From Vibrio halioticoli NBRC 102217 (GTDB lineage Bacteria; Pseudomonadota; Gammaproteobacteria; Enterobacterales; Vibrionaceae), in contig NZ_BAUJ01000008.1 in assembly GCF_000496695.1 (NCBI RefSeq), positions 1-64,000 on the forward strand: a stretch of DNA of 64,000 nt, in the 5' to 3' direction. Below, piece after piece: positions 1 to 9,013 of the stretch (the first letter of the stretch is position 1; each line of letters opens with the position of its first letter). Under the pieces are notes generated by a model. The model worked only from the letters and a program-made list of their open reading frames with translations. It was not told the origin of the DNA and did no database searches. The position numbers and the translations under genes are program-made.

Positions 1-1
1 A

Positions 2-127
2 ATGAGCAGTTATCTAGTACGATTGGTAATAGTAGAGTGTTTGTTGTTTATATTGATGATTTTTATCTGCGCCTCTCATACTAATCTTAATGCCCCATCT
101 AGATTGAACTATCCTTTCTATGACTAA
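2..127 (+). CDS. Possible short reading frame at the window edge
   Basis: An ATG-started frame of 41 codons (MSSYLVRLVIVECLLF...) ends in TAA. Its first two thirds are hydrophobic and could form one membrane helix. The frame is open at the window start, so it could instead be the tail of a longer gene. No ribosome binding site can be judged and I do not recognise it. It may be chance. Confidence 0.2.
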   Translation: MSSYLVRLVIVECLLFILMIFICASHTNLNAPSRLNYPFYD

Positions 128-221
128 ACTTCATTTCAATACATGCAGCAATGCGTACAACAACGCATACAATTAATGCAATTTGTCATCAATTCACTCT
201 CCAAAATAAGAAGGATCTTGT

Positions 222-2027
222 GTGATAAAACAAGACGTTGGCACTGCGCCAACACTCAATAAGCAGTGGCTATATCAACAAGCATTAAAACATAAAAAAA
301 TGCTTATCTACGCCAATGTGGTGGCTTTTCTAGCTACGTTAATCAGTGTACCTATACCGTTACTGCTACCGCTTATGGTGGATGAAGTGTTACTGAATAA
401 ACCCGCACAAGGGTTAGCGTTTCTTAATAGTTTCTTGCCGCAAAGCGTACAAACCGCCTCAGGATATATAGTCACTGTACTGCTGATGATCATTGCGATG
501 AGAATCGTTAGCCAAGCACTGAATATCTTGCAAACTCGTCAATTTACTTTGGTTTCAAAGCGTCTCACTTGTCAGCTTCGACAATGGATTTTGGACAAGT
601 TGGGTCGCGTATCGATGCAGCAATATGAAGAAAAAGGCAGTGGCGGGCTCACATCTCACTTAGTCACCGACATTGAAACTATAGACAAATTCATTGGTTC
701 AACACTGAGCCGATTTGTCATCAGTGTATTAACGGTTATCGGGACTGGTGGGATTTTATTGTGGCTCAATTGGCAGTTAGGCTTGTTCATTATTTTGATG
801 AACCCCGTGGTTATTTATTTGTCTCGCCACCTTGGACAACGAGTTAAACACCTTAAAAAGAAAGAAAACCAAGCATTTGAACGCTTCCAGCAGCGACTAG
901 TGGAAACTTTAGATGGCATCTATCAGTTGCGAGCGGCGAATCGAGAGCAAGAATATTTAGGGCGATTAAAACAAGACGCAGAATCGATTCGAGTGGATGC
1001 GGATAAATACGCATGGCAATCCGATGCGGCCAATCGTTTGTCGTTTTTAATGTTTCTGATTGGTTTTGAGATTTTCCGAGCGGCGGCCATGTTAATGGTG
1101 TTGTTTAGCGATTTGAGCATAGGACAAATTTTTGCGGTGTTTGGTTATTTATGGTTTATGTTATCGCCAGTGCAAGAACTGCTCAGTATTCAATATTCTT
1201 GGTATAGCGCATCAGCGGCAATGAAACGCTTAAATGGCATACTGGAAATGCCCGAAGAACATCGACCACAAGCCAGCGTCAATCCGTTTACTAAAGGCGA
1301 ACCGATAGAGATTGAATTTAAAAACGTTAGCTTTGCGTATGACTCAGAGCGAAATATCCTCAATGATTTTTCACTGACTATTCCAAAAGGGAAGCGTGTC
1401 GCATTAGTCGGTGCTTCTGGCGGAGGGAAATCGACCTTAATTCAACTTTTATTAGGGATTTACCAGAAAGACAGTGGCCAAATATTAGTCAATGGACATA
1501 GCATTGAAGCGGTCAGTTATGAAGCATTGCGCCAAGAGTTAGCGGTAGTGCTGCAGCAACCGATGATTTTCAATGATACTTTACGCCAAAATTTAACCTT
1601 AGGTAGGGACTACCATGAAGATGAGCTATGGAGCGCACTAGAGGTGGCACAACTTAACGATTTACGACATACGTTACCTAATGGTTTAGATTCGCATATT
1701 GGTCGACAAGGGGTGCGTTTATCCGGCGGTCAGCGACAAAGGCTGGCCATTGCAAGGATGGTATTGAGTAATCCTGAACTGGTTATTTTAGATGAAGCCA
1801 CTTCGGCGCTGGATACGTCAACAGAAGCGCAATTGCATACGGCATTAAATCGTTTTTTAAAAAACCGCACTACCTTGATTGTGGCACATCGTTTGTCAGC
1901 TGTGAAACAGGCCGATCTTATCTATGTACTAGAAGATGGCAAAGTCATTCAGTCAGGTACGCATTTAGATTTGATTGAAACGGATGGTTTATATCAAACT
2001 TTATATGGCAGTTTACAAGCGGGATAA
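222..2027 (+). CDS. ABC transporter, fused membrane and ATPase domains
   Basis: A 601-residue half-transporter of the exporter type, expected to act as a dimer in the inner membrane. Residues about 25-310 carry the hydrophobic six-helix transmembrane region. The nucleotide-binding domain follows from about 365, with Walker A GASGGGKST at 397-405, signature LSGGQRQR, Walker B LVILDEATS and the switch histidine in IVAHR. The start is GTG at 222, supported by AAGAAGGA 8 bases upstream. There is no N-terminal peptidase domain. The substrate cannot be read from sequence; lipid, peptide or drug export are all possible for the MsbA/LapB-like superfamily. The gene ends just before a hairpin terminator and stands alone on this strand. 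Confidence 0.85.
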   Translation: MIKQDVGTAPTLNKQWLYQQALKHKKMLIYANVVAFLATLISVPIPLLLPLMVDEVLLNKPAQGLAFLNSFLPQSVQTASGYIVTVLLMIIAMRIVSQALNILQTRQFTLVSKRLTCQLRQWILDKLGRVSMQQYEEKGSGGLTSHLVTDIETIDKFIGSTLSRFVISVLTVIGTGGILLWLNWQLGLFIILMNPVVIYLSRHLGQRVKHLKKKENQAFERFQQRLVETLDGIYQLRAANREQEYLGRLKQDAESIRVDADKYAWQSDAANRLSFLMFLIGFEIFRAAAMLMVLFSDLSIGQIFAVFGYLWFMLSPVQELLSIQYSWYSASAAMKRLNGILEMPEEHRPQASVNPFTKGEPIEIEFKNVSFAYDSERNILNDFSLTIPKGKRVALVGASGGGKSTLIQLLLGIYQKDSGQILVNGHSIEAVSYEALRQELAVVLQQPMIFNDTLRQNLTLGRDYHEDELWSALEVAQLNDLRHTLPNGLDSHIGRQGVRLSGGQRQRLAIARMVLSNPELVILDEATSALDTSTEAQLHTALNRFLKNRTTLIVAHRLSAVKQADLIYVLEDGKVIQSGTHLDLIETDGLYQTLYGSLQAG

Positions 2028-2053
2028 AGAGTTAATTAAGTCACAGTGAAAAC

Positions 2054-2079
2054 GCAAGGCTAAAAGAAATTAGCCTTGC
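2054..2079. terminator. Hairpin terminator between convergent genes
   Basis: A perfect 10-bp stem GCAAGGCTAA/TTAGCCTTGC with a 6-base loop lies between the ABC transporter and the convergent lipoprotein gene. Short T runs follow on both strands, so it probably serves both. Confidence 0.7.
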
Positions 2080-2090
2080 TTGTCTGCAAA

Positions 2091-2636
2091 TTATTGAGCT
2101 TGTGGCATCTCTTTAAGCATTGAATCTACGTAGCCTTTTATTTGCTGAGTACCTCTTTCTTGGCCAGCGCCTGCTTGAGCAAGAGAGCGCCAACGCAGTT
2201 CCATTAATGGGTAACTGTACATAGCGATGACAATTGTTCCTTTTTGCTCACTATTACCGAAATCTTGCGCAGGAATGCCCGTTGCAAGGTGAGTTTTATT
2301 AAAAATCTCATCGTCACTCAGCTCGGACTCAATGGCAACGCCGTATCCTACCAGGAAGTTTGGTTGTTGCGACATTGGTACTCGAATATAGCCTTTCTCG
2401 GCAAGGCTTTTACCTATAGCCTCGTTAAACATAGTTTGCACTGAGTTTTTATCCGCATCCTCGTCCACATACGCTTGTCCAGATTTAGGATGCCATGCAT
2501 AGGTTTTTGCACCAGACTGAATAAATTGAAAGTCACCACTGCTCACCATGCCAATGGCAAAGTTATTATTATGCTGTGGGGTAGTGGTACAGGCAGATAA
2601 AAACAGGACAAAAACAATTGCAAAAAACCACTTCAT
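2091..2636 (-). CDS. DUF4136-type lipoprotein
   Basis: A 181-residue protein starting MKWFFAIVFVLFLSACTT, a classic lipoprotein signal with lipobox LSAC, so the mature protein should be lipid-anchored in the envelope. The body (YAWHPKSG..., PNFLVGYG..., then MELRWRSLAQA) resembles the DUF4136 family, whose function is unknown. The frame extends 98 codons upstream, but the ATG at 2636 has AGAGGT at correct spacing and begins a proper signal peptide, so I chose it. It is single and convergent with the ABC transporter. Confidence 0.8.
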   Translation of the reverse strand: MKWFFAIVFVLFLSACTTTPQHNNNFAIGMVSSGDFQFIQSGAKTYAWHPKSGQAYVDEDADKNSVQTMFNEAIGKSLAEKGYIRVPMSQQPNFLVGYGVAIESELSDDEIFNKTHLATGIPAQDFGNSEQKGTIVIAMYSYPLMELRWRSLAQAGAGQERGTQQIKGYVDSMLKEMPQAQ

Positions 2637-2771
2637 GAACACCTCTAAGCGTTTTAAAAAACATTCTATATGCACAAGGGTGCACTGCATGGAAACAGCA
2701 TAAACGAGCCAGTAACAAAAAGTCCAGATAAGATGATATTTTGTGCAGTTAAAAGAGCGTGGTTTGCGCAT

Positions 2772-2804
2772 AAAAAAATGGCTCATGCCAGTAGCATGAA
2801 CCAT
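2772..2804 (-). terminator. Rho-independent terminator of the 49-residue gene
   Basis: On the minus strand an 11-bp stem (ATGGTTCATGC/GCATGAGCCAT, one G-T pair) with loop TACTG is followed by seven T. It lies just after the small gene ending at 2834 and before the lipoprotein gene starting at 2636, so the two are separate units. Confidence 0.8.
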
Positions 2805-2833
2805 TGCTTGTTTAGGTTTGAGAAAAAATGGAA

Positions 2834-2983
2834 TTAAAAGAAATGTCCCAAACCATGTAGTGAAGATATGATGCTCGGTAATGCAACCAAGCCTAATTTT
2901 ACGGCTATGATGATTCCTACAAATCGCCAAATGTTATGGGTGGCAGCTTTGTTGATCTCTTCTGCATGTTGGCTATAGATCAT
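2834..2983 (-). CDS. Small membrane protein, 49 residues
   Basis: An ATG frame (MIYSQHAEEINKAATHNIWR...) with one strongly hydrophobic segment at about residues 19-41 and a His/Gly-rich tail ending HGLGHFF. A good ribosome binding site (TGAGGTG) lies 7 bases before the start, and a strong terminator lies 30 bases after the stop. Together these make it a convincing stand-alone gene. I do not recognise the family. A single-pass inner-membrane peptide is the likeliest reading. It runs in a different frame from the upstream extension of the DUF4136 gene. Confidence 0.7.
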   Translation of the reverse strand: MIYSQHAEEINKAATHNIWRFVGIIIAVKLGLVALPSIISSLHGLGHFF

Positions 2984-3081
2984 AATAACACCTCAGGAGT
3001 TAATGAATATGTGTACAATTTACTCTCTATTTTGATCATAAAAAGAGCAGTAGAGTAAAAGTATGAGCTAGGTCTACGGCG

Positions 3082-3252
3082 ATGTATGGTTTTATGATGC
3101 CAACCACACAATGTAAAAACATGCGCGATAATACATTATGGGTTAAGTTTCATATTTTTGCTGTTATTTTATGGCTATTTCGGTGTACAAAAATTGAATG
3201 TGAGGTGGATGACATTACTGGCAAATACTGTAGTTGTGGCTTAAACGGTTAA
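3082..3252 (+). CDS. Possible Cys-containing small protein
   Basis: A 56-codon frame starting MYGFMMPTTQCKNMRDNTLW, with a hydrophobic stretch (FHIFAVILWLF) followed by a polar tail with cysteines (CTKIEC...KYCSCG). The composition looks protein-like, but the ribosome binding site is weak (AGG 9 bases upstream) and other in-frame ATGs at 3097 and 3121 could serve. It lies in the leader of the helicase gene and could be non-coding. Confidence 0.3.
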   Translation: MYGFMMPTTQCKNMRDNTLWVKFHIFAVILWLFRCTKIECEVDDITGKYCSCGLNG

Positions 3253-3406
3253 CTTAGAGCGGCTAAATACCTAATTGAACGTAAATTTGTCACCATAGCG
3301 ACTAATATTCATCTATAATCATCCACCATATTTTTGGTCAGCCGCTGTTTGTGTTCTTTCATTTGGGAAAGTGTGCACAATAGCCAACTGCTATTAGGAA
3401 CAAAGA
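3253..3406. other. Leader region of the helicase gene
   Basis: AT-rich sequence upstream of the DEAD-box gene. No clear operator was found. A long leader is common for cold-regulated helicases, but nothing here proves it. Confidence 0.3.
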
Positions 3407-4699
3407 ATGTCATTTTCGTCACAAGGTTTTTCATCTGATATTGTGCGCGCACTCACTGAGTGTAGTTACGAAAAACTCACTCCGATCCAACAACAAGCTA
3501 TTCCGCACATTCGTCGTGGTGATGATATCCTTGCGCATGCACAAACAGGTACAGGTAAAACCGCTGCGTTTTCTTTACCGATCATTCAGAAGTTTGTAGA
3601 CAATCCTAAGCCACATAGCCGAGCGAACATACGCGCATTAATTTTAGCGCCTGCCCGTGAACTGGCTGACCAAATTGCTAATAACATCCAGAGCTTTGCT
3701 AAGTATACCGAGGTGTCTGTTGCCGCTGTTTATGGTGGGGCAAAGATGTCATCTCAAGAGCGTAAATTGCAAGGTGGTGTGGACATTTTAGTAGCAACAC
3801 CAGGGCGCCTAATTGAACATCTAGAGTTAGGTAATGTAAGCCTAGCGAATTTAGAAGTGCTAGTCTTTGATGAAGCTGACCGTATGCTAGATATGGGCTT
3901 TATCGGCGCTATACGCACTATTATGAACGCTCTATCGTCGCACCCGCAAACTATGTTGTTCTCGGCAACATCATCAGCACAAATGAATACGCTGACTCAA
4001 GAATATTTGCGTAAACCTAAGCGTGTTATCGTCAATGCAGAAAACTCGACCGCTTCTACGGTTGCACACGTTGTTTACCCAATTGAAGAAGAGCGCAAGC
4101 GTGAATTGCTTTCTGAACTGATCGGTAAAAAGAACTGGAAACAAGTGCTGGTCTTTGTGAACTATAAAGAAACTGCGAATGAAGTGGTTAAAGAGCTTAA
4201 ATTAGACGGTATTAAAGCGGTGTTGTGTCACGGTGATAAGGCGCAAAGTGCTCGTCGTCGCGCCCTTGATGAATTTAAAACCGGTAAAGCGAGAGTGTTA
4301 GTGGCAACAGACGTTGCAGCGCGAGGCTTAGATATTCAAGGCCTGCCACACGTTGTTAACTACGATATGCCATTCTTAGCTGAAGACTATGTACACCGAA
4401 TTGGTCGTACAGGGCGTGCAGGGCAACAAGGCCATGCGGTTTCGTTTGTCAGTCGCAAAGAAGAGCTGACACTGGTGCAAGTTGAAAAACTGATTCAGCA
4501 TCGCATACGCCGCGTGGTATTAGAAGGTTATGAGCCAGAGAGTCGTGATGCGCTGCTAGTGAAGATGCACAGCAAGCCTGCTTACAAAAACCGTCAAGGT
4601 CGCACTAACAACGCCAATGAAAGTAGCGCTGAAAGCCAAAGTAGCGCCGAAGGTCGAGTTCGTCTAATGCGCGCATTAAAGCGCAGAACCAAAAAATAA
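3407..4699 (+). CDS. DEAD-box RNA helicase, RhlE-like
   Basis: A 430-residue ATP-dependent RNA helicase. Visible motifs in order: Q motif with TPIQQQAIP, motif I AQTGTGKT, PARELA, TPGRLIE, DEAD in VFDEADRMLDMGF, SAT, VATDVAARGLDI and HRIGRTGRAG. A basic, Ser/Asn/Gln-rich tail of about 50 residues follows. The helicase core matches the RhlE branch, which acts in rRNA/ribosome remodelling and RNA decay, often in the cold. AGGAACAAAG precedes the ATG. It is a single gene with its own terminator. A second, related helicase lies at 24032. Confidence 0.88.
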   Translation: MSFSSQGFSSDIVRALTECSYEKLTPIQQQAIPHIRRGDDILAHAQTGTGKTAAFSLPIIQKFVDNPKPHSRANIRALILAPARELADQIANNIQSFAKYTEVSVAAVYGGAKMSSQERKLQGGVDILVATPGRLIEHLELGNVSLANLEVLVFDEADRMLDMGFIGAIRTIMNALSSHPQTMLFSATSSAQMNTLTQEYLRKPKRVIVNAENSTASTVAHVVYPIEEERKRELLSELIGKKNWKQVLVFVNYKETANEVVKELKLDGIKAVLCHGDKAQSARRRALDEFKTGKARVLVATDVAARGLDIQGLPHVVNYDMPFLAEDYVHRIGRTGRAGQQGHAVSFVSRKEELTLVQVEKLIQHRIRRVVLEGYEPESRDALLVKMHSKPAYKNRQGRTNNANESSAESQSSAEGRVRLMRALKRRTKK

Positions 4700-4747
4700 C
4701 GACACTAGGTTGGTATGACCTAAATAAAACAATAAACATAAAAATAA

Positions 4748-4778
4748 CAAACCCAACGCATTACGTTGGGTTTGTTTT
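4748..4778. terminator. Terminator after the helicase gene
   Basis: An 11-bp perfect stem CAAACCCAACG/CGTTGGGTTTG with a 5-base loop is followed by TTTT on the plus strand and A/T-rich sequence on the other. It lies between the helicase and the convergent nap operon and may serve both. Confidence 0.8.
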
Positions 4779-4818
4779 AGTTCCGGTTCTGTTCCAGATG
4801 TTACTTTTGATTATTCGT

Positions 4819-4959
4819 TTAGTTGGTTTCTTCTTTATCAGCTGTGATAGACAATAGCCAGATACAAATTACCGCCACGGCAGCAAAACCCCCTAAGATA
4901 ATCACTGGCATCGCACTGTAGCCCAGAACGTGCCAAATGATGGATTCTAATTGACTCAT
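4819..4959 (-). CDS. Nap-linked small membrane protein (TIGR02808-like)
   Basis: A 46-residue protein (MSQLESIIWHVLGYSAMPVI...) that is almost entirely one membrane helix (about residues 14-38) with a charged tail DKEETN. AAGGGAG precedes the ATG and it starts 9 bases after the napC stop, so it is the last gene of the nap operon. From memory, this size, sequence style and position match TIGR02808, a family of about 46 residues reported near nap genes in Vibrio and Photobacterium. The function is unknown. It might support NapC or quinol access, which is inference from position only. Confidence 0.75.
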   Translation of the reverse strand: MSQLESIIWHVLGYSAMPVIILGGFAAVAVICIWLLSITADKEETN

Positions 4960-4968
4960 AATTCTCCC

Positions 4969-5541
4969 TTACCAACCTTCTACGCCATGCATGTCGGGTA
5001 ATTTGTGTGCAATACCTTTGTGGCAATCTACGCAGGTTTTATCACCTGAAGCCAGTGCTGTCGAGTGTTGTTTGACACTGCGTTCGCCTTGCTCAGAAAA
5101 GTCCATATAATCGAACTCGTGACAGTTACGGCACTCAAGAGAATCATTAGCTTTTAAGCGCGCCCACTCACGTTCAGCAAGATGACCACGACGAGCTTGG
5201 AACTTTTCATCAGTATCAATGGTACCTATGATATGTCCAAATACCTCTTTAGATGCCTGAACCTTGCGGACAATTTTATCTGTCCATTTATGTGGAACGT
5301 GGCAATCAGAACAGATGGCTCTTACACCAGAGCGGTTAGAGTAGTGTATTGTTTCGCGGATCTCTCTGACAATTGGCTCATGACATCCAGCACAAAACTC
5401 TTCGCTGTTGGTGTACTCCATTCCTGTATTGAATGCGCCCCAGAAGAGAAGACCCCCAGCAAACCCCATAAAAAGAACGATCCCTGCGGCCGCCTTACTA
5501 GGTGTTGAGAGTCTTTTCCAAAACGCTTTTAAAAATTTCAT
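4969..5541 (-). CDS. napC: Periplasmic nitrate reductase, tetraheme cytochrome NapC
   Basis: A 190-residue NapC/NirT cytochrome that passes electrons from membrane quinol to NapB-NapA. An N-terminal anchor helix lies at about residues 17-36. Four CXXCH heme sites are visible: CAGCH, CSDCH, CRNCH and CVDCH. The length is normal for the family. The start at 5541 has AGAGGC upstream. It lies between napB and the 46-residue membrane peptide in the napFDABC order. Confidence 0.95.
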   Translation of the reverse strand: MKFLKAFWKRLSTPSKAAAGIVLFMGFAGGLLFWGAFNTGMEYTNSEEFCAGCHEPIVREIRETIHYSNRSGVRAICSDCHVPHKWTDKIVRKVQASKEVFGHIIGTIDTDEKFQARRGHLAEREWARLKANDSLECRNCHEFDYMDFSEQGERSVKQHSTALASGDKTCVDCHKGIAHKLPDMHGVEGW

Positions 5542-5573
5542 AAATAGCCTCTTATGGTAACAACTAGCAAAGC

Positions 5574-6128
5574 TTATTGAAGTGAATCAACACGTTTGAA
5601 TTCGTTCTCTACCAGTGGTTTAGCATTGGCTTGAGGGACGTGACACTGCAAACAGAAATAACGTCTTGGCGATACATCCGCAAGCACCGCATCTTCACGA
5701 CTCACATAGTGAGTCACACTGACTTTTGTTGCGCCCATCTCTTTAGCATTTTTCCAGCTATGACACGCCAGACATTTGTTGGCATTGAGTGACACTTCAT
5801 AACCACGGATGTTGTGAGGAATAAGCGGTGGTTGATAAACATAATCACTGCTTAGTGCTTGTTCTCTTGGGTATTTCTTAAAATCATCAGCAGCGCGTGT
5901 TGCTTCAAGCTCACTTACGCCACGTAAAGAGTGAACGCCCCCAATGCCACCAGGGTTATACTGTTCAGCTTGCGCTACACCTGCGTTTTCAGCTTTTTCT
6001 AAATCTGTTTGTTCAAGCATGCCATCGTCAATTTCGTGAGATTGATGGCTGACGCCTTCAACCTCAGTTTGTGCAATTGCTACACCTATGGCACTAATTG
6101 ATAACAGAGCAATCAATAGCTTTTTCAT
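5574..6128 (-). CDS. napB: Periplasmic nitrate reductase, diheme subunit NapB
   Basis: A 184-residue periplasmic cytochrome with a signal peptide (MKKLLIALLSISAIGVAIAQ) and two heme sites, CLACH and CLQCH. NapB relays electrons from NapC to the NapA catalytic subunit. GGAG lies before the ATG. The stretch at residues 20-60 is acidic and polar, as in other NapB proteins. It sits 69 bases after napA in the same operon. Confidence 0.95.
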   Translation of the reverse strand: MKKLLIALLSISAIGVAIAQTEVEGVSHQSHEIDDGMLEQTDLEKAENAGVAQAEQYNPGGIGGVHSLRGVSELEATRAADDFKKYPREQALSSDYVYQPPLIPHNIRGYEVSLNANKCLACHSWKNAKEMGATKVSVTHYVSREDAVLADVSPRRYFCLQCHVPQANAKPLVENEFKRVDSLQ

Positions 6129-6197
6129 TATTATTTCTCCGCCTATTGGCTAATTAGTAGGGGCTATGGAGCTAGCCCCAAATAACGGTCAAAGGCC

Positions 6198-8687
6198 TTA
6201 GGCCACTTTAGTGATTTTAACTGGACACTTCTTAAAGTCGGTCTGCTTCGACAGTGGATCTGTTGCGTCCAAAATCAGTTTATTGATGAGTATCTTCGCA
6301 TCAAAGAACGGGATAAACACCAAGCCTTTAGGTGGACGGTTACGACCGCGAGTTTCTACGCGGACACGAATTTCGCCACGTTTGTTAGAAACCAGCACTT
6401 CTTCACCGCGACGTAGATCTTTCGCTTTAGCATCAGCAGGGTGCATGTAACACACGGCATCTGGCACCGCTTTATAAAGCTCAGGTACACGACGAGTCAT
6501 AGTACCTGTGTGCCAATGTTCGAGTACGCGACCCGTACAAAGCCACATATCAAACTCTTGATCTGGCACCTCTGGTGGCGCTTCATACGGAGCGGATATA
6601 ATCCACGCTTTACCATCAGGTTTACCGTAAAAGTCCCAGTCAGTGCCTTTTTTCGCGTAAGGATCTGAGCCTTCTTTAAAGCGCCATAGGGTTTCTTTGC
6701 CATCGACAACCGGCCAGCGTAAGCCGCGAACAGTATGATAAGTATCGTAAGGGGCTAAATCGTGCCCGTGTCCACGACCGAACGAGGCGTACTCTTCAAA
6801 GAGACCTTTTTGCACATAGAAGCCTTGTGCATGCGCATCGTCGTTAAGCTCTTGCGCTTCAGTGATAGGGTATTTATCGACGTGTCCGTTCTTAAATAGG
6901 ATGTCGTACATGGTTTTGCCACGAAACTCAGGTGCTTTGGCAAGCAAATCTTCAGACCATACATCTTCAATCTTAAAGCGTTTAGAAAATTCCATGATTT
7001 GCCAAAGATCCGATTTAGCGTCACCGATAGCTTCAACTTGTTGATACCAAGCTTGAGTTCGACGTTCAGCGTTACCGTAAGCACCTTCTTTTTCTACCCA
7101 CATCGCGGTAGGGAGAATAAGGTCGGATGCTTGAGCTGTTGCGGTAGGGTACGGGTCTGAACAGACAATGAAGTTTTCAGGGTTACGGTATCCCGGTAGA
7201 CGTTCAGTATTAATATTTGGACCGGCTTGCAGGTTGTTGTTACACATTACCCAATAAGCATTAAGCTTGCCGTCGTGAAGCATACGGTCTTGAACAACCG
7301 CGTGGTAGCCCGGTTTTGCAGGAATAGTGCCTTCTGGAAGTTTCCAGATTTTTTCAGCTTTAGCACGGTGTTTAGGGTTCGCTACGACCATGTCAGCAGG
7401 AAGGCGGTGTGAGAATGTACCCACTTCACGCGCCGTACCACAGGCCGATGGCTGACCTGTAAGCGAGAACGGCGAGTTACCTGGAGTCGAGATTTTACCT
7501 AACAACAAGTGAATGTTGTAAATCAGGCTGTTCATCCATACACCACGAGTATGCTGGTTAACACCCATAGTCCATAGGGACATTACTTTGGTGTTTGGAT
7601 CAACATATTGCTCAGCTAACTGAATCAAATGCTCTTCAGAAACACCAGAGATTTCACTGGCTTTAGCGGCAGTATAAGGCGCAACAGATTTCGCATATTC
7701 TTCAAAGCTAATGCCAGACATTTTGCCTGAGTTTGGATGAGCTGCGGCTTTTTGTATCGGATCATCGTCACGCAGACCGTAACCGATATCAGTTTCAGCT
7801 TGTTTAAAGTGAGTGTGCTTATTCACAAACTCAGTGTTTACTTTGTCATTTTGAATGATGTAGTTAGCAATAAAGTTGGCAATCGCTAAATCACTTTGCG
7901 GATGGAAGATATAGCCATGGTCTGCCAATTCAAAAGAACGGTGATAATAGGTCGACAGAACATTTACTTTCACGTGCGGGTGGCTTAATCGGCGGTCAGC
8001 GATGCGTGTCCATAATACCGGGTGCATCTCTGCCATATTTGATCCCCAAAGGACAAATACATCGGCATTTTCGAAATCGTCATAACAGCCCATAGGCTCG
8101 TCAATGCCGAAGCTACGCATAAAACCACCTACCGCAGATGCCATACAGTGACGAGCGTTAGGATCGATGTTATTAGAACGGAAACCGGCTTTCATTAACT
8201 TAGAAGCGGCGTAACCTTCCATTACGGTCCATTGGCCTGAACCGAACATGCCTACGCTAGTAGGACCACTTTTTTTCAAAGCCGCTTTAAATTTTTCGGC
8301 CATGGTATCAAATGCAACATCCCAAGAAACTGGTGCAAAATCACCATTTTTGTCGTACTTACCATTGGTCATTCTGAGTAATGGCTGCGTAAGACGGTCT
8401 TGACCGTACATGATCTTGGATAGGAAATAACCCTTAATACAGTTAAGGCCTTTATTTACTGGCGCTTCAGGGTCACCTTGTGTAGCGACTACTTTGCCGT
8501 TTTGCGTACCGACCAGCACAGAACAACCAGTACCACAAAAACGACAAGGGGCTTTATCCCATTTGATTTTTGTTTGGTCCGAACTTGCGATGAGATTGGT
8601 CGCAGAAGCGGGAAGTGAAATTCCGGCTACAGCAGCAGCTGAAGCAGCCGCATTTGCTTTCACAAACTCGCGTCGTGTCATTTTCAT
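6198..8687 (-). CDS. napA: Periplasmic nitrate reductase catalytic subunit NapA
   Basis: An 829-residue molybdoenzyme reducing nitrate to nitrite in the periplasm. A twin-arginine signal ([13 protein letters not shown]) explains export in folded form. The [4Fe-4S] ligands are C48, C51, C55 and C83 (CRFCGTGC...GLNC). The molybdenum-ligand cysteine is at about 181 in [11 protein letters not shown]. The C-terminal half carries the cofactor-binding domain ([13 protein letters not shown]). The length matches NapA. Its start overlaps the napD stop by four bases (ATGA), showing translational coupling to its chaperone. It needs bis-MGD cofactor, which the nearby moeA-moeB genes help make. Confidence 0.97.
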   Translation of the reverse strand: MKMTRREFVKANAAASAAAVAGISLPASATNLIASSDQTKIKWDKAPCRFCGTGCSVLVGTQNGKVVATQGDPEAPVNKGLNCIKGYFLSKIMYGQDRLTQPLLRMTNGKYDKNGDFAPVSWDVAFDTMAEKFKAALKKSGPTSVGMFGSGQWTVMEGYAASKLMKAGFRSNNIDPNARHCMASAVGGFMRSFGIDEPMGCYDDFENADVFVLWGSNMAEMHPVLWTRIADRRLSHPHVKVNVLSTYYHRSFELADHGYIFHPQSDLAIANFIANYIIQNDKVNTEFVNKHTHFKQAETDIGYGLRDDDPIQKAAAHPNSGKMSGISFEEYAKSVAPYTAAKASEISGVSEEHLIQLAEQYVDPNTKVMSLWTMGVNQHTRGVWMNSLIYNIHLLLGKISTPGNSPFSLTGQPSACGTAREVGTFSHRLPADMVVANPKHRAKAEKIWKLPEGTIPAKPGYHAVVQDRMLHDGKLNAYWVMCNNNLQAGPNINTERLPGYRNPENFIVCSDPYPTATAQASDLILPTAMWVEKEGAYGNAERRTQAWYQQVEAIGDAKSDLWQIMEFSKRFKIEDVWSEDLLAKAPEFRGKTMYDILFKNGHVDKYPITEAQELNDDAHAQGFYVQKGLFEEYASFGRGHGHDLAPYDTYHTVRGLRWPVVDGKETLWRFKEGSDPYAKKGTDWDFYGKPDGKAWIISAPYEAPPEVPDQEFDMWLCTGRVLEHWHTGTMTRRVPELYKAVPDAVCYMHPADAKAKDLRRGEEVLVSNKRGEIRVRVETRGRNRPPKGLVFIPFFDAKILINKLILDATDPLSKQTDFKKCPVKITKVA

Positions 8688-9013
8688 AATGTGTCCTCTT
8701 GCGGGGTCGGTGTACCGATGCTGGCATCGGTCGTAGCCGTTGCATGTATGTCGGTGTCAAGGGTGTCAATATCAGTTTCGATTTGGTGATAAACTAAAGC
8801 CGTATTAATGACTTCGGGGTGTTCGTTTATCTCGTCAATGGTAGAGGTGATAAAACCTTGGTCTTGCGTTTCCATAACCACAACAAACTTGCCGTCTGAC
8901 TCGGCATAGATTTCTGTAGTAGAAAAGCTGTTTATCTTGTCTCGAACACTATCCATAGCATTTGGAGAACAGTAGATAATAAAACTTGAAATATGAACTT
9001 CACTGGCTGGCAT
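8684..9013 (-). CDS. napD: NapA maturation chaperone NapD
   Basis: A 109-residue NapD-family protein that binds the NapA twin-arginine signal before export. The core [13 protein letters not shown]...[12 protein letters not shown] fits the ferredoxin-like fold. The tail from about residue 78 is Asp/Thr-rich ([14 protein letters not shown]) and longer than in the E. coli protein, probably unstructured. It overlaps napF by 14 bases and napA by four. Confidence 0.9.
   Translation of the reverse strand: MPASEVHISSFIIYCSPNAMDSVRDKINSFSTTEIYAESDGKFVVVMETQDQGFITSTIDEINEHPEVINTALVYHQIETDIDTLDTDIHATATTDASIGTPTPQEDTL

Noticed and set aside
2637-2930. 98-codon N-terminal extension of the DUF4136 lipoprotein
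   Set aside because: It overlaps a separate small gene and a terminator, and the internal start has a lipoprotein signal and a good binding site.
6441-7412. Several 60-110 codon frames opposite or within napA
   Set aside because: They are shadows of a strongly coding gene with family-wide conserved motifs.
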